Assembly (NCBI GenBank): GCA_018676675.1
Contig: JABHEG010000124.1
Location: 1 to 32,135 of the forward strand
DNA length: 32,135 bases
Reading direction: 5' to 3'
DNA from: Lentisphaerota bacterium
GTDB lineage: Bacteria; Verrucomicrobiota; Lentisphaeria; Oligosphaerales; JABHEG01
This document shows, in pieces, positions 16,121 through 25,991 of the stretch (position 1 is the stretch's first letter; each line of letters begins with the position of its first letter). The notes beneath the pieces are model-generated. The model had not been told where the DNA came from, made no database searches, and saw only the letters and a list, made by a program, of their open reading frames with translations. Position numbers and translations under genes: made by a program.

Positions 16121-19100
16121 ATGAGACGACGCTGTGTATCCGGGATTGTGCTGCTGCTTGGGCTGGGGTGCTGGGCGGCTGAGGACGCTGCGAAACCGCC
16201 GGCAAAAGACTACGCTTCCGGCTTCGCCAAGCTCCATGCTCTCGGCTTGGCGAACGTGACCAATGCCACCTATGTGAAGCTCACCATCACGGGGGGCCAC
16301 CAGCTGCTCCCCCAGAACAGCTACCACGACTCCCTTCAGTACCGCACCAAACGGAAGGGCAATGCGTGGTTGCTTGAGGACAAGGGGCAAGAGGGTAGTC
16401 TGTTCATCATGGGCAGCGGACAGCCGATTCGGGTGCGCGACCAACGGGTGGTCATGAAGGAACAGCAGGAGAAGGCCCGAAAACTGGCCAAAGAGAGGAA
16501 GGGCGAGAAGCGGAAGAGCCATCTGGAAGTGGCGTTCTCAATGGCCCAGGCCGAGAGCGTTTCCGGCACGTGGAAAGCCGTCGATGCGGCCGGAGACCTC
16601 AAGAAGCTCACCGTTTACCTGGAGAAGCTGGTCGAGAAGGCTGATGATGATCCGCCCTGGGAGATGCGCCAGGGAGGCTGGGGCAAGCTCTTCCTGGAGG
16701 CCGCCCTCTTCCATCAGAAGGGATTCAAAGATGATGCGAACCGGATCGCGGCTCTGCTCTTCGAGACCGCGGATGACCCCCGGAAGGTCATTCGGCAAGC
16801 CTACGAGAAACTGGCTCAGGGACACTATGACGACGTCTACACTCAATTCCTGGCCTCGGGGAACTGGCAAGCTTATCTCGACGGAATGCGCACGGAGCTC
16901 GCACCTTTCCGCACGGGATGGCGCAAATACCGGGCCATAGAGCACCTCTGCGGCCTGGTGGAGGCCCGGATCAAGGCCGCCACGCCTCCCACGCTCAAAG
17001 AGACCGAAGGGCTGGCGCTGACCGACGAAGACCACGGCCTCGCACGCGCATTGGCAGAGGAGGGGCTCGGTACGAAGAACGTGTTTGACGCCTACAGCGG
17101 ACAGTCCTGGCTTCTCGGGGCGAACCGCCAGTTCCCGCGCCCTCCGGCGGACCAGGAGTCGGCCGTCGGCAAGATCAAGAAACGCGGGCTCGATTCATTC
17201 CCGCTTCTCATTGCCATGCTTGAGGACACGTTTCTTCTCAAAGGGGACTCGAAGAGCCTGGGGGGATACCACTCCTATTCATTCGATAACGACAATGAAC
17301 AGACACCCCAACAGCTGCTGAAGACAATCTCACATCCTGTAACCCGGGGCAGGGTCGCTCACATGTTGCTGCTCAACGTGCTTCCCATCCCGGACAATGA
17401 GCGGTTCCGGGTGGACGAAAGAGGCGGGGAGGGGCTCCTCTACGACGCGCTTGATTGGTACCAGGAGAACAAGGGGAAGTCACGGGAGGAGCTCGCGTTG
17501 GGCTATCTGGAGGAGGGTAGTAGCCAGCAGAAGCAGTCTGCCCTTCAGTACCTCATTGCCCAGGGGGAGTCGCCCGCTCGTTTTACGGCCATTGAGGATG
17601 CTCTTCTGGATGACGACAACCGCAACATGAACCGACAGCTTGTGCAGCAGTACGTCACGGTTCGCGGTGCGGAGGCCAACGAGTTCGTCGAGCGTTTTGC
17701 TGCGGGGCTTGAGAAGCCCAAAGAGGCGGGAGAGGGCGTGGTTCTCCAAGGGGATGGTGGTGACCGTGCGGCCAAGCAGCGGAAGCAGCTCCTGAAGCAG
17801 CTTCGCGAGCTTGTTGCTGCGGGGTCCGCCGAAGACCTGATCGCTGCCTATACCAAGGGAGAGAAGACCTGGCAGATCGCGCAGCCGGCCCTGATGAGCA
17901 AGTTACGGCAACGCCCCCGGGACGAGGCATTGACCACGGTTCTCAAAGGGGCGGTCAGCGCTGAGAAGCCCAAACATAGGCAGGCATTGATCGGCCTGGC
18001 TGGTCAGATCCCGCACATGAGCGCAAATGGCTTCGGCATGGGCATGCAGTTTGGCGGCGGTCGAGACCCGGACGAGGACGGCAAGCCGCTGCCGATCGCC
18101 CCGTTCGCTGCGCAGTGGCGGACGCTTCTCGAGGATGAACGTGTCGTCGAGTCGGAGTATGCGACAAGTGATGATGCAACCACGATCGCCGTCCGGGCGG
18201 CGTGGACCGTCGAGAGCCTCTACGCGACCCCCGACACGCGGTCCGATGGACGCTGGCTCGGGGAGTTGCCGGATCGCGGCCGAGCTCTGCTGCGGAAACG
18301 CGCGTTCGCCCGACTCGATGGCAAGGCTGGGGATGATCTGCCCCCCTTCCCCAATCCCGAGGACGTCGATGATGACCGCCGGAAGGCGTTGCTCGCTGAG
18401 CTCACGGGGGCCGCCCCCAACGCAATCCCCGCTATTCTTCGTGAGCTCAACTGGGATGAGAAGCTGGCTTTGAGCCAAGCTGTGGCCGAGGATGAACCGC
18501 TTTGCAGGAAACTGGCTCCCGTCGCCCACCGGATCATCGAGGCGAAGGCCGGGACCGATATTGATGATGTGGACAAGGCCATCGCGGGACTCAAGGGCAA
18601 AGCCCTTACCGCGGAGACGGTGAAGAAGGTCATTGAGGCCTGTAAAGGGCTGACGTTTGCCGAAAGCCCCTATGGGGTCACCATAAGGCGCTGCGGAGCT
18701 GGACATGGCGTGGTCGCGAATGCCAAACCCATGGGGACGGTCGCTGTCTACGGGCGGCCCCCGCGCAAGCCCGGCAAGAAGGCCGTTCCGGCGGTTCGGG
18801 CATCTCTGTCCGCCAGAGGGTTGCACGCGTCGGGGAACTGGCCGGTCACACCTGTCGGGGAGGCGAAAGACGTCCAGGAGGCCAAACCGGCCAAGAAAGC
18901 CCCGGTGGATGATCTAGATGCCCTGTTGGAGGAAGCTGAGGATGACCTCGCCGAAGAGGACGGCGAACGCGCGGAACGGCGGAACAAGGAGTTCTGGGAA
19001 AACCTCGAGAAGCTGCTTGCCGGCGAGGGTAACCCACTCACCGGGGCCGAGATCACGTTCACTTGCTACAATCCCGTTCTCCACCGGAAACTTGCGGAAG

Positions 19101-19174
19101 CGGCGGCCAAGGAGAAGGGTGACCGCGCTGCTGGGGACGCCGACGATTTCGGCGATCTGATCGACTTCGAGTAG
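16121..19174 (+). CDS. Large exported protein of unknown function (1017 aa)
   Basis: The N-terminus MRRRCVSGIVLLLGLGCWAA is a signal peptide; a Cys17 lipobox is possible. The start follows AAGGGGGGA (16108-16115). The mature chain is mostly charged and helix-rich, with features suggesting alpha-solenoid or HEAT-like packing: LGYLEEGSSQQKQSALQYLI and repeated Lys/Glu-Leu helices. A beta-rich early region (about 45-110) contains TYVKLTITGGHQLLPQNSYH. A Gly/Met patch (FGMGMQFGGG, about 635-645) echoes the upstream lipoprotein. The end is very acidic (DLDALLEEAEDDLAEEDGE). I do not recognise the family. Position between the lipoprotein and MoxR, 20 bp before MoxR, ties it to the same operon. It could be an extracytoplasmic partner or substrate of the MoxR/vWA machine, which is inference. 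Confidence 0.75.
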   Translation: MRRRCVSGIVLLLGLGCWAAEDAAKPPAKDYASGFAKLHALGLANVTNATYVKLTITGGHQLLPQNSYHDSLQYRTKRKGNAWLLEDKGQEGSLFIMGSGQPIRVRDQRVVMKEQQEKARKLAKERKGEKRKSHLEVAFSMAQAESVSGTWKAVDAAGDLKKLTVYLEKLVEKADDDPPWEMRQGGWGKLFLEAALFHQKGFKDDANRIAALLFETADDPRKVIRQAYEKLAQGHYDDVYTQFLASGNWQAYLDGMRTELAPFRTGWRKYRAIEHLCGLVEARIKAATPPTLKETEGLALTDEDHGLARALAEEGLGTKNVFDAYSGQSWLLGANRQFPRPPADQESAVGKIKKRGLDSFPLLIAMLEDTFLLKGDSKSLGGYHSYSFDNDNEQTPQQLLKTISHPVTRGRVAHMLLLNVLPIPDNERFRVDERGGEGLLYDALDWYQENKGKSREELALGYLEEGSSQQKQSALQYLIAQGESPARFTAIEDALLDDDNRNMNRQLVQQYVTVRGAEANEFVERFAAGLEKPKEAGEGVVLQGDGGDRAAKQRKQLLKQLRELVAAGSAEDLIAAYTKGEKTWQIAQPALMSKLRQRPRDEALTTVLKGAVSAEKPKHRQALIGLAGQIPHMSANGFGMGMQFGGGRDPDEDGKPLPIAPFAAQWRTLLEDERVVESEYATSDDATTIAVRAAWTVESLYATPDTRSDGRWLGELPDRGRALLRKRAFARLDGKAGDDLPPFPNPEDVDDDRRKALLAELTGAAPNAIPAILRELNWDEKLALSQAVAEDEPLCRKLAPVAHRIIEAKAGTDIDDVDKAIAGLKGKALTAETVKKVIEACKGLTFAESPYGVTIRRCGAGHGVVANAKPMGTVAVYGRPPRKPGKKAVPAVRASLSARGLHASGNWPVTPVGEAKDVQEAKPAKKAPVDDLDALLEEAEDDLAEEDGERAERRNKEFWENLEKLLAGEGNPLTGAEITFTCYNPVLHRKLAEAAAKEKGDRAAGDADDFGDLIDFE

Positions 19175-19194
19175 AAAAAGGGAGAAGAGACACC

Positions 19195-20175
19195 ATGGCA
19201 ACGAGTCCTGAAGTCTGGGCCAAGGCCACGGAGCGGATCGCCGAGCTTCGCCAGGAGATCGCACGCGTAATTGTGGGGCAGGACGCGATCGTCGAGCAGA
19301 TGCTCGTCGCCCTCCTGTGCAACGGACACTGTCTGATTGTGGGCGTTCCGGGGCTGGCCAAGACCCTCCTGGTCAGCACGCTGGGCCACGTTCTCGGACT
19401 TAGTTTCCGACGTATACAGTTCACCCCGGACTTGATGCCCACGGATATTCTGGGGAGCGAGATTCTCCAGCAGGACGCTGCCACCGGTGAACGGGGTTTT
19501 CAGTTCGTCCCCGGTCCCGTCTTCGCTCACCTCATTCTCGCTGACGAGATCAACCGCACGCCGCCGAAGACGCAGGCAGCCTTGCTGGAAGCCATGCAGG
19601 AGAAACAGGTCACGGTGGCCGGCAACACGATGCCGCTGGAAGAGCCTTTCCTGGTTTTCGCCACTCAGAACCCAATCGAGCACGAGGGGACTTACCCCCT
19701 CCCCGAAGCCCAACTCGACCGTTTCTTCTTCAATCTCGTTATCGACTACCCCGCCTTCGACGAGGAACGTGATATCGTTCTTCAGACGACCGGACGAAGT
19801 GGCGCTGCCCCACGCCAGATCCTTACGCCGGAACACATACTGGAACTTCAGCAGTTGGCTCTGGATGTGCCCGTTCCTGATCACGTTCTTGATGCCATCC
19901 TCAAACTCACGCACTCCTCGCGACCGGGTTCGGATCTGGCAGACGATTTCGTCAAGCAGTATGTCGCCTGGGGGGCGGGTCCCCGGGCTTCCCAGAACTT
20001 GACCCGGGCCGCCAAGGCCCTGGCGTTCCTCACGGGCCAGCCGGCGGCTTCTCTTGAAGAAGTCAGCAATGTGGCCCTCCCCGTGTTGCGGCATCGGGTG
20101 ATCCCGAACTACAACGCCACCGGGGAGGGCGTATCCGTGGAACAGATCATCGAGCACATTGTAGAGGCACTGTGA
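19195..20175 (+). CDS. MoxR family AAA+ ATPase
   Basis: 326 residues. Walker A is GVPGLAKT (G50-T57), Walker B LILADEIN with D117 and E118, and sensor 1 lies in FATQNP (N159). The stretch RIQFTPDLMPTDILG and the loop RTPPKTQAALLEAMQE are hallmarks of the MoxR (AAA_3) subfamily. MoxR proteins are cytoplasmic chaperone-like ATPases that work with vWA-domain partners in the activation or assembly of protein complexes. The C-terminal lid (about 230-326) is complete. A purine-rich GGGAGAAGAG precedes the ATG. The gene is followed after 7 bp by the DUF58 gene, the standard MoxR neighbour. Confidence 0.96.
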   Translation: MATSPEVWAKATERIAELRQEIARVIVGQDAIVEQMLVALLCNGHCLIVGVPGLAKTLLVSTLGHVLGLSFRRIQFTPDLMPTDILGSEILQQDAATGERGFQFVPGPVFAHLILADEINRTPPKTQAALLEAMQEKQVTVAGNTMPLEEPFLVFATQNPIEHEGTYPLPEAQLDRFFFNLVIDYPAFDEERDIVLQTTGRSGAAPRQILTPEHILELQQLALDVPVPDHVLDAILKLTHSSRPGSDLADDFVKQYVAWGAGPRASQNLTRAAKALAFLTGQPAASLEEVSNVALPVLRHRVIPNYNATGEGVSVEQIIEHIVEAL

Positions 20176-20182
20176 GCGACCG

Positions 20183-21058
20183 ATGACCACCGCACGGTTC
20201 AAGTTCCTCCGGCCGGAGGACATCAGACAGCTGCAGAGCTACGAGTTCGCGCCCAAGGCACTCGTTGAGGGCTACCTTTCCGGCCGCCATCGTTCCCACG
20301 TGCAGGGGACCTCCACCGAGTTCCGGGACTATCGACAATACGTTCCCGGAGATGATCCGAGCCTGGTTGATTGGCGGGTATTTGCCCGAACGGACCGCTA
20401 CTACCTGCGGACGTACAACCAGGAGACCAACATGAATGGCTATATCTTTCTCGACAGCAGCCATTCCATGGGGTTCGGCGAGCCGAGCACCAAGCTTGAG
20501 TACGCATCGTTCTTCGCTGCCTCGCTCTGCTACTTGATCCTGCGAAGCCTCGACCGGGTCTCACTCCATGTTTTTGATGAAGATATCCGGGATTTCATTC
20601 CACCCGGAAGCACGCAGCGACACCTGCAGAATCTCATGCATGTACTCGAGCGCAATCAGCCCGGACGCAAGACGTCCGTGGCCAACGCGCTGCGCCGGGC
20701 CTTTCCTCTCCTCAATCAGCGCGGCGTTCTTGTCGTCATATCGGACTTCTTCGACAACGCCGCGGAGATCTTCTCTGCCCTCAACCCCTACCTGCATCGC
20801 GGGTTTTCGGTCTACCTCTGTCATGTACTTGCCCCAGAGGAACTCGAGCTTCCCGACCGGGGTCTGGTCACCTTTCGGGACATGGAAACGCAGCGTCGCG
20901 TTGTGGCTCACACGGGAAGCCTTCGACCTCATTACCGGGAGGCGATTCGCTCCCACATCAAAGCCCTTCGTGAACTCGCCATGCGACGCCATGTGGACTA
21001 TGTCGTCGCGCGAACCGACGCCTCCTTCTACCACCTTTTCGACCGTTTCACGTCATGA
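20183..21058 (+). CDS. DUF58 domain protein (vWA-like MoxR partner)
   Basis: 291 residues. The diagnostic DUF58 signature FRDYRQYVPGDDPSLVDWRVFARTD-type segment lies at about residues 47-72. It is followed by a vWA-like domain whose metal-site loop is FLDSSHSMG (DxSxS). Downstream ALRRAFPLLNQRGVLVVISDFFD supplies a second conserved acidic site. No membrane segment is seen, so it is soluble and cytoplasmic. In known MoxR operons the DUF58 protein is the usual second member. Its stop and the start of the next gene overlap in ATGA (21055-21058), consistent with a fixed stoichiometry. Confidence 0.95.
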   Translation: MTTARFKFLRPEDIRQLQSYEFAPKALVEGYLSGRHRSHVQGTSTEFRDYRQYVPGDDPSLVDWRVFARTDRYYLRTYNQETNMNGYIFLDSSHSMGFGEPSTKLEYASFFAASLCYLILRSLDRVSLHVFDEDIRDFIPPGSTQRHLQNLMHVLERNQPGRKTSVANALRRAFPLLNQRGVLVVISDFFDNAAEIFSALNPYLHRGFSVYLCHVLAPEELELPDRGLVTFRDMETQRRVVAHTGSLRPHYREAIRSHIKALRELAMRRHVDYVVARTDASFYHLFDRFTS

Positions 21059-23064
21059 GCATTGCCCTCACCAACGCTGTGCTCCTGCCCTTTGCTCTGG
21101 CGCTCGCCGTTCCGCTGCTCATTCATCTCCTGGCTCGGGCTAAGCCGCCGCTCTTCGAGTTCGGCTCGGTTGAGCTCATCGAGCGAATCGTCCGCCGGAG
21201 TATCCGGGCCCGGCGGCCCCGGGACCTGCTGCTGTTGCTCATCCGTACCTTGCTGTGCGCAGCTCTGGTGGCGGTTTTCCTTCGGCCTGTTTGGTTCCCG
21301 GAGTCGCGTTTCGCCCGTGCCGGTGCGGGGCGGAACGTGGTCATTTTGGTCGATGCGACTGCCTCGATGGCCTACATAGAGGGTTCGCAGACCCGCTTCG
21401 CGCAGGCTTGCGCGGATGCTTCCGAGGTCCTGGCCGGCCTGGGCCCCAATGACCGAGCGAACCTCATTTGGCTTCGGTCCACCCCCACCCCCGTCTTCCC
21501 TGACCTTGGGACCAATCACGCTCACCTCAGGGCGATCCTCCGGAATGCCCGCCCCACTCTGGAGCCGGGCCGTCCGCGCTCCGCACTCGACATGGCTGCC
21601 CAGATGCTTGAGAAGGCGACCGGCACACGCGAAGTCTGCATCGTCTCTGACTTCCAGGCCAGCGCGTGGCGTGACCTGGGCGTCCTCCTCCCGGAGGGGA
21701 TTGACGTCATCCAGCTCCCTGCCGGCGCTGTGGAGGCGGGCAACTGTGCGCTTACCCGGATCGGCACGTCTCCTCCCACGGCCCTGCCGGGAGAAGATGT
21801 CACCGTGCACTGCGACGTCGCCAACTTCTCTGCCGACCCGAAGGCTGTAACGGTGACGCTCAGCGCTCACGGTATCCGCCGACAGCAGGAGACCATGCTC
21901 GGGCCGTGGGAGACAGCCATCGTTCCCTTCGTCTGTGCCTTCGATCGTGAGGGTGAGTTCCCCGTGAAGGCGAGCCTGGGACGTGACGCGTTTCCTCCGG
22001 ACAATCAGGGCTGGGGTATGGTGAACGTCAGCCCCTCCCGTCCCGCAGGCCTGACTCCCTCGGACGGGGGCAATGCCGTGGTCTGGAATCGCCTGCTCAG
22101 TGCACTTGAGAATGTCGTCCCTGAGCCTTGGCCGGTTCCGGGCTCACCGTCTCCATCCGTTGGTGTTGTTACGGATTGGCGTACCGGCATCACCCCCGCC
22201 TGCAACGACGTCCTCGATGCGGGAGGGACAGTGGTCGCCTGCGTAGGGCAGGGAACGTTGCTCAACGACATCGCCGCCTTGGCGGGTGTGGCGCCGCGTC
22301 CTGAGAGTGACGAAGCCGTTCCCTGGGAGACGCGCGACGAGCCGATCGGGCTCACCATTGCTGCTCCCGACTCGCCCTTCCTGGCCATCTTTGCGGGGGG
22401 ATCGTACGGAACACCGACTGCCGCTCGCGTGACGGCCCGGGCAGTTCTTCCTGAGAGCCTGATTCCCCCGCACACCCACCTGCTGCGCTACGCGGACGGT
22501 GTGCCGGCTATCGCTATTGTGCCTGGGAAAGGCAAACTCGTCATTTGGAACCTCCCTCTCGATCCGGAGGCCAGCGATCTGGCCAAGCGTCCGGAACTCC
22601 TTGCCCTTGTGGGAGAACTCATCAGCCACACCCGGCAGGACGCCCTGTCTTGGGGACGCAGCACCCATCCCGGGCAGCCTCTCAGTTGGGAAACGGTTGA
22701 GACGGTGGCAAGAGCTGACGTTCGTCTTCAAGGTGAGAGCGGGGAGGCCGTGGGGCTTCTCCCTTCGCTTCCGGGCACAGAGGCGGGCGTTGTGTCGGAG
22801 CCGTTGTCACATCCCGGGCTGTACAGATGGTACTACCGGAAACGTGTGGCCGGTTACGGGATCGTGAACTTCGCGCCGGCCGAGTCGGATCTCAGGAGTC
22901 TGGGAGCTCAGCAACTTGCGGATACGGGTGCTCTCCGGATTGAGGGCGGTGGACGGTTGTCTCGACTCCATGCAGGGATTCCGCTTTGGCCGCGTCTCCT
23001 TGCCCTCGCTCTTTCGCTGGTGGCTTTTGAGTCGCTCGTGCTATGGAGGAGCGATCGCAGATGA
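21055..23064 (+). CDS. Membrane-anchored BatA-like vWA protein
   Basis: 669 residues. An N-terminal BatA-type region contains a first membrane segment (about 8-27) and a juxtamembrane RAKPPLFEFGSVELIERI stretch. A second membrane segment (about 60-80) follows. Then comes a vWA domain beginning VVILVDATASM near residue 97, with DATAS in place of the usual DxSxS, so metal binding may be altered. A beta-sandwich-like region (about 235-320) and a mixed alpha/beta region follow. A C-terminal membrane segment (about 645-665) ends the chain, so most of it lies outside the cytoplasm. It is larger than typical BatA (about 330 residues) and resembles the enlarged versions in PVC genomes. It overlaps the next gene by 4 bp. 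Confidence 0.88.
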   Translation: MSIALTNAVLLPFALALAVPLLIHLLARAKPPLFEFGSVELIERIVRRSIRARRPRDLLLLLIRTLLCAALVAVFLRPVWFPESRFARAGAGRNVVILVDATASMAYIEGSQTRFAQACADASEVLAGLGPNDRANLIWLRSTPTPVFPDLGTNHAHLRAILRNARPTLEPGRPRSALDMAAQMLEKATGTREVCIVSDFQASAWRDLGVLLPEGIDVIQLPAGAVEAGNCALTRIGTSPPTALPGEDVTVHCDVANFSADPKAVTVTLSAHGIRRQQETMLGPWETAIVPFVCAFDREGEFPVKASLGRDAFPPDNQGWGMVNVSPSRPAGLTPSDGGNAVVWNRLLSALENVVPEPWPVPGSPSPSVGVVTDWRTGITPACNDVLDAGGTVVACVGQGTLLNDIAALAGVAPRPESDEAVPWETRDEPIGLTIAAPDSPFLAIFAGGSYGTPTAARVTARAVLPESLIPPHTHLLRYADGVPAIAIVPGKGKLVIWNLPLDPEASDLAKRPELLALVGELISHTRQDALSWGRSTHPGQPLSWETVETVARADVRLQGESGEAVGLLPSLPGTEAGVVSEPLSHPGLYRWYYRKRVAGYGIVNFAPAESDLRSLGAQQLADTGALRIEGGGRLSRLHAGIPLWPRLLALALSLVAFESLVLWRSDRR

Positions 23065-25280
23065 ATCCACTCCTCCAGCCTGAGTACGTCATCAGTCTCG
23101 GCTTGTGCCTGTGCCTGCTCACCGGTGCAGCCGCCTGGCGATCTTCCGCCCAGACGGGTCGTGTCCTGCGCGTTCTTCTCCTCATCCTGCGCACTGCTGC
23201 GGTCGTCCTGGTCCTGGTTCTGCTGCTCAATCCCGGGCGCTGGCAACCCCGGAACGCGGGGCGGGAGCGTCAGTGTCTTGTCCTGATCGATCGCAGCGCG
23301 AGCATGGCCGTGCAGGACGCAGGGGCACAGACGCGTTGGCAGGCCGCGGTTGCAGCCGCGGGGCAACTGTCAAAGGAGATGCCATCCGCCTGTCCCGCAC
23401 AGCTATTCCCGTTCACTGATCGGGCCGAGGAACCGATCGCTCAAGCCAAGCTGGACTCTCTGACGCCCGACGGGGCCGCTTCCGATGTGATAGAAGCGGT
23501 GGAAGGCACGCTTGCCCGTCATGCCGGTGGGCGTCGCGACATCGTTGCCATTGCCCTCCTCAGTGACGGGCGGCAGATCCCCCCAAAACCGGCGGAATCC
23601 GCAGGAGCCGGGGCCCTTGCGCTCGCTGTTCCCATATTCGCGTTGCCTTTGGGAGGAGCTGTTGCGCCCCGTGATCTGTCCGTCGAACCGATCCGCAGAC
23701 AGGTCACTGCGTTCGCAGGACAGCAATTCCAGATTGGTGCCCGGTTGGCCAACGCGTCTCTGGGGGACATCCGCACGACGGTGGAGCTTGTGGACGCGAA
23801 GGGGCAGGTGTTGCAGACACAGACCGTTGCTCTCAAGGACAGCACGGCCTGCGATGTTCTGTTCACGCCCCCTGCTGTCGAGGAGACCGGGCGGCAGGCG
23901 TATACCGTCCGCGTGCCTGCCTGGCCGGGCGAGCGCTCGACCGGGAACAACCAAACGCGCATCACAGTGGCCGTCTTTGACCAGCCCATCCGGGTTCTGT
24001 TTGCCGAGGGAACACCGCACTGGGACAGCAAATTCCTTGCTCAGGTTCTGCGTGATCAGGCCAACATGGTGGTCACGGAGAACTACCGAATTTCGGAGGG
24101 GCGTTACCACCAGATTACCAGTGGGGAAACCGAGCTCCTTGAGGGGGAGCGATCGGCTTTCCCCCCTGACCTGGCCGCTCTGCGTGGGTACGATGCTCTG
24201 GTCTTCGGAAAAGGAATGGAGTATTTCGTCGACAGCGGCACGGCCGCGCACATCGTGAGTTTCGTGCGGGACCATGGCGGCTGTGTCATCTTCGCACGGG
24301 CTTGCCCCTGGTACCGGGAGATCCCTCAGATTGCCGGGTTGGCGCCGGTCACGTGGGGGCGTTCGCTGACACGTCCAGGCCGCTGGCGACCCTCGGAGGA
24401 TGGCGAACGTCTCCAACTGTTCGGCGGTCGTCTTCCCGGGCGGGACGCCTCTCTTTGGCAAGCACTTCCAGAATTGGAGAACCTGCAGGCTTGTGAAAGC
24501 GTTCATGGCTTTGCCAACGTCCTCGCTGAATGTGTCCGCAGCGGGCAGGATGCCGCGCGGACTGAACCACTCGTCGTTTCCAGGCGGTTTGGCCGCGGCA
24601 TGGTCGTCGCGGTGAATGCCGAGCAGCTCTGGCACTGGGATTTTTTCGCGGCAGAGGGACGAACCAAGGCCGTTTACCAGGCGTTCTGGCCTCAACTGGT
24701 CGAGTGGGCGTTGACGTCTTCCGAGTTTCTTCCGGGACAGGAGTTCTCGCTCCGTGTGACCCCCGCCGTCGTGCAGGTTGCAGAGCCCTTTGGAGTCACC
24801 GTTGGCTGGCGTGGAAGCGCCACCGACCGGACCACACTGCCCCGATTGACGATCCTGCAGGACGGCCGGATACGCCGTCGAGTACACCTGTCCGGAGCGA
24901 CCGGTAACCGGGCGCAGCTCCTTCGCACGGCGATTGCTCTCGACGAACCCGGACTCTACGACCTTGTGCTCGAGGATGAGCAGGGGAGTGGCACGTCTGC
25001 TTCGCAAGTCGTCGACGTTCGGCCCTTTCCCGGTGAGGAGAACAACCTGAGTGCAGATCCGTCATTCCTGGCCGGACTCGTGGCATCAACTGGTGGGGAG
25101 ATCTGTTCGAGTACTGAGGAACTCCTGGCCGCACTGGTGTCTGTCTCGGTTCCGAAGGAGACGCCGACTACCCATGAGCGTGCGTGGGTGCCTGCCTGGG
25201 ACCGCGGCTTGGTTTTGGCGACCATCCTCGTCCTCCTGGCCGCCGAGTGGGCCCTCCACCGCCGCAACGCGCTTGCCTGA
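23061..25280 (+). CDS. Large membrane vWA protein with glutamine-amidotransferase-like region
   Basis: 739 residues from the ATG at 23061, which forms an ATGA overlap with the previous stop and has GGAGGAG at 23045-23051. An ATG at 23043 lies before that site and is less likely. Two membrane segments (about 10-25 and 37-55) precede a vWA domain with a good metal site (LIDRSASM, DxSxS, and LLSDGRQ). A beta-sandwich (about 220-310) follows. Next is a class I glutamine-amidotransferase-like alpha/beta region starting VLFAEGTPHWDSKFLAQVL near residue 320. A C-terminal membrane segment (about 715-735) ends the chain. Such proteins commonly close MoxR-DUF58-BatA operons. The amidotransferase-like region probably has a structural or binding role, since no clear catalytic Cys motif is seen. 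Confidence 0.88.
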   Translation: MNPLLQPEYVISLGLCLCLLTGAAAWRSSAQTGRVLRVLLLILRTAAVVLVLVLLLNPGRWQPRNAGRERQCLVLIDRSASMAVQDAGAQTRWQAAVAAAGQLSKEMPSACPAQLFPFTDRAEEPIAQAKLDSLTPDGAASDVIEAVEGTLARHAGGRRDIVAIALLSDGRQIPPKPAESAGAGALALAVPIFALPLGGAVAPRDLSVEPIRRQVTAFAGQQFQIGARLANASLGDIRTTVELVDAKGQVLQTQTVALKDSTACDVLFTPPAVEETGRQAYTVRVPAWPGERSTGNNQTRITVAVFDQPIRVLFAEGTPHWDSKFLAQVLRDQANMVVTENYRISEGRYHQITSGETELLEGERSAFPPDLAALRGYDALVFGKGMEYFVDSGTAAHIVSFVRDHGGCVIFARACPWYREIPQIAGLAPVTWGRSLTRPGRWRPSEDGERLQLFGGRLPGRDASLWQALPELENLQACESVHGFANVLAECVRSGQDAARTEPLVVSRRFGRGMVVAVNAEQLWHWDFFAAEGRTKAVYQAFWPQLVEWALTSSEFLPGQEFSLRVTPAVVQVAEPFGVTVGWRGSATDRTTLPRLTILQDGRIRRRVHLSGATGNRAQLLRTAIALDEPGLYDLVLEDEQGSGTSASQVVDVRPFPGEENNLSADPSFLAGLVASTGGEICSSTEELLAALVSVSVPKETPTTHERAWVPAWDRGLVLATILVLLAAEWALHRRNALA

Positions 25281-25340
25281 CGCTTCTTCCGTTCCTTGCA
25301 TTGCTCCCTCCGTGACGGCACCTTTTTTCGGGGAATGGTT

Positions 25341-25368
25341 TTGAAAAGGTTCGAATCCGTTCGTCTAT
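25341..25368 (+). promoter_or_regulatory. Possible promoter of the sigma factor gene
   Basis: In the 119-bp gap 25281-25399, TTGAAA (25341-25346) and TATACC (25366-25371) are separated by 19 bp, and CGTCTA at 25362-25367 resembles an ECF-type -10 element. If the latter is used, the sigma factor may activate its own gene. A run of six T at 25323-25328 has no good stem before it, so a terminator after the vWA operon is not shown. Confidence 0.3.
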
Positions 25369-25399
25369 ACCTCAGAACAGTAGGAGAGCGCGAGACGCG

Positions 25400-25990
25400 A
25401 TGACGACACAGGGACCGGATCCCCTCGGCAGCGGCACAGCGCCGGCGGAAGGGGTGACGGAGCAACACACAGCGGCCCTGGAGGAAGCGGTTCGGGACTA
25501 TCAGAGCTCCATGATTCACTACGTGGAGCAGACGTTGCCCGACCGCCCCGACCAGGCTCAGGACGTGGTCCAGAACACGTTCTTGCGCTACCGTCGCGCC
25601 CTGCTCAACGGTAAAGAGATTGCGTATCCCAAGAGTTGGCTTTACCGAGTGGCCCACAACCTGGCCGTGGATCTGAACCGACGTGAAGGACGAAGCCGTC
25701 AGCTGGACGAAGGCATGCCGCAACTCGCCGAACCATCAACAGCCGCAACCGTCTCGCCCGGGCCTGCTGAGATGCTGACCCAAAACGAGGCCAGGGATGT
25801 CGCCATGCGCGAACTCCGCAGGCTGCCCGGCGACGACCGACAGGTACTCCTCCTCAAACTTATCGAGGGCCTGACCCTAAGAGAAATCAGTGACATCACC
25901 GGAGACAAAATTGGCACCATCCATTACCGACTGAATCGAGGACTGAGAGCCCTGAAGAACCGATTCAAGGCGCTGGATATGATTGGCTGA
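25400..25990 (+). CDS. ECF-type RNA polymerase sigma factor
   Basis: 196 residues. Region sigma-2 spans about 33-100, with DQAQDVVQNTFLRYRRALLN and PKSWLYRVAHNLAVDLNRRE, which bind the -10 element and core polymerase. Region sigma-4 spans about 135-190 (LRRLPGDDRQVLLLKLIEGLTLREISDIT, then a helix-turn-helix GTIHYRLNRGLRALKNRF). Region 3 is absent, as in extracytoplasmic-function sigma factors. An N-terminal tail of about 25 residues is not conserved. AGGAG at 25382-25386 is rather far from the ATG (13 bp). The gene is 139 bp upstream of a protein that begins with an anti-sigma zinc finger, the classical pairing, so it is probably held inactive until an envelope signal arrives. Confidence 0.95.
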   Translation: MTTQGPDPLGSGTAPAEGVTEQHTAALEEAVRDYQSSMIHYVEQTLPDRPDQAQDVVQNTFLRYRRALLNGKEIAYPKSWLYRVAHNLAVDLNRREGRSRQLDEGMPQLAEPSTAATVSPGPAEMLTQNEARDVAMRELRRLPGDDRQVLLLKLIEGLTLREISDITGDKIGTIHYRLNRGLRALKNRFKALDMIG

Positions 25991-25991
25991 A

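Noticed and set aside
23403..25007. 534-codon minus-strand open frame opposite the large vWA gene
   Set aside because: Lies wholly inside a conserved gene, shows no motif and has no plausible start context.
25300..25335. Intrinsic terminator after the vWA operon
   Set aside because: A run of six T is present but no stable stem precedes it.
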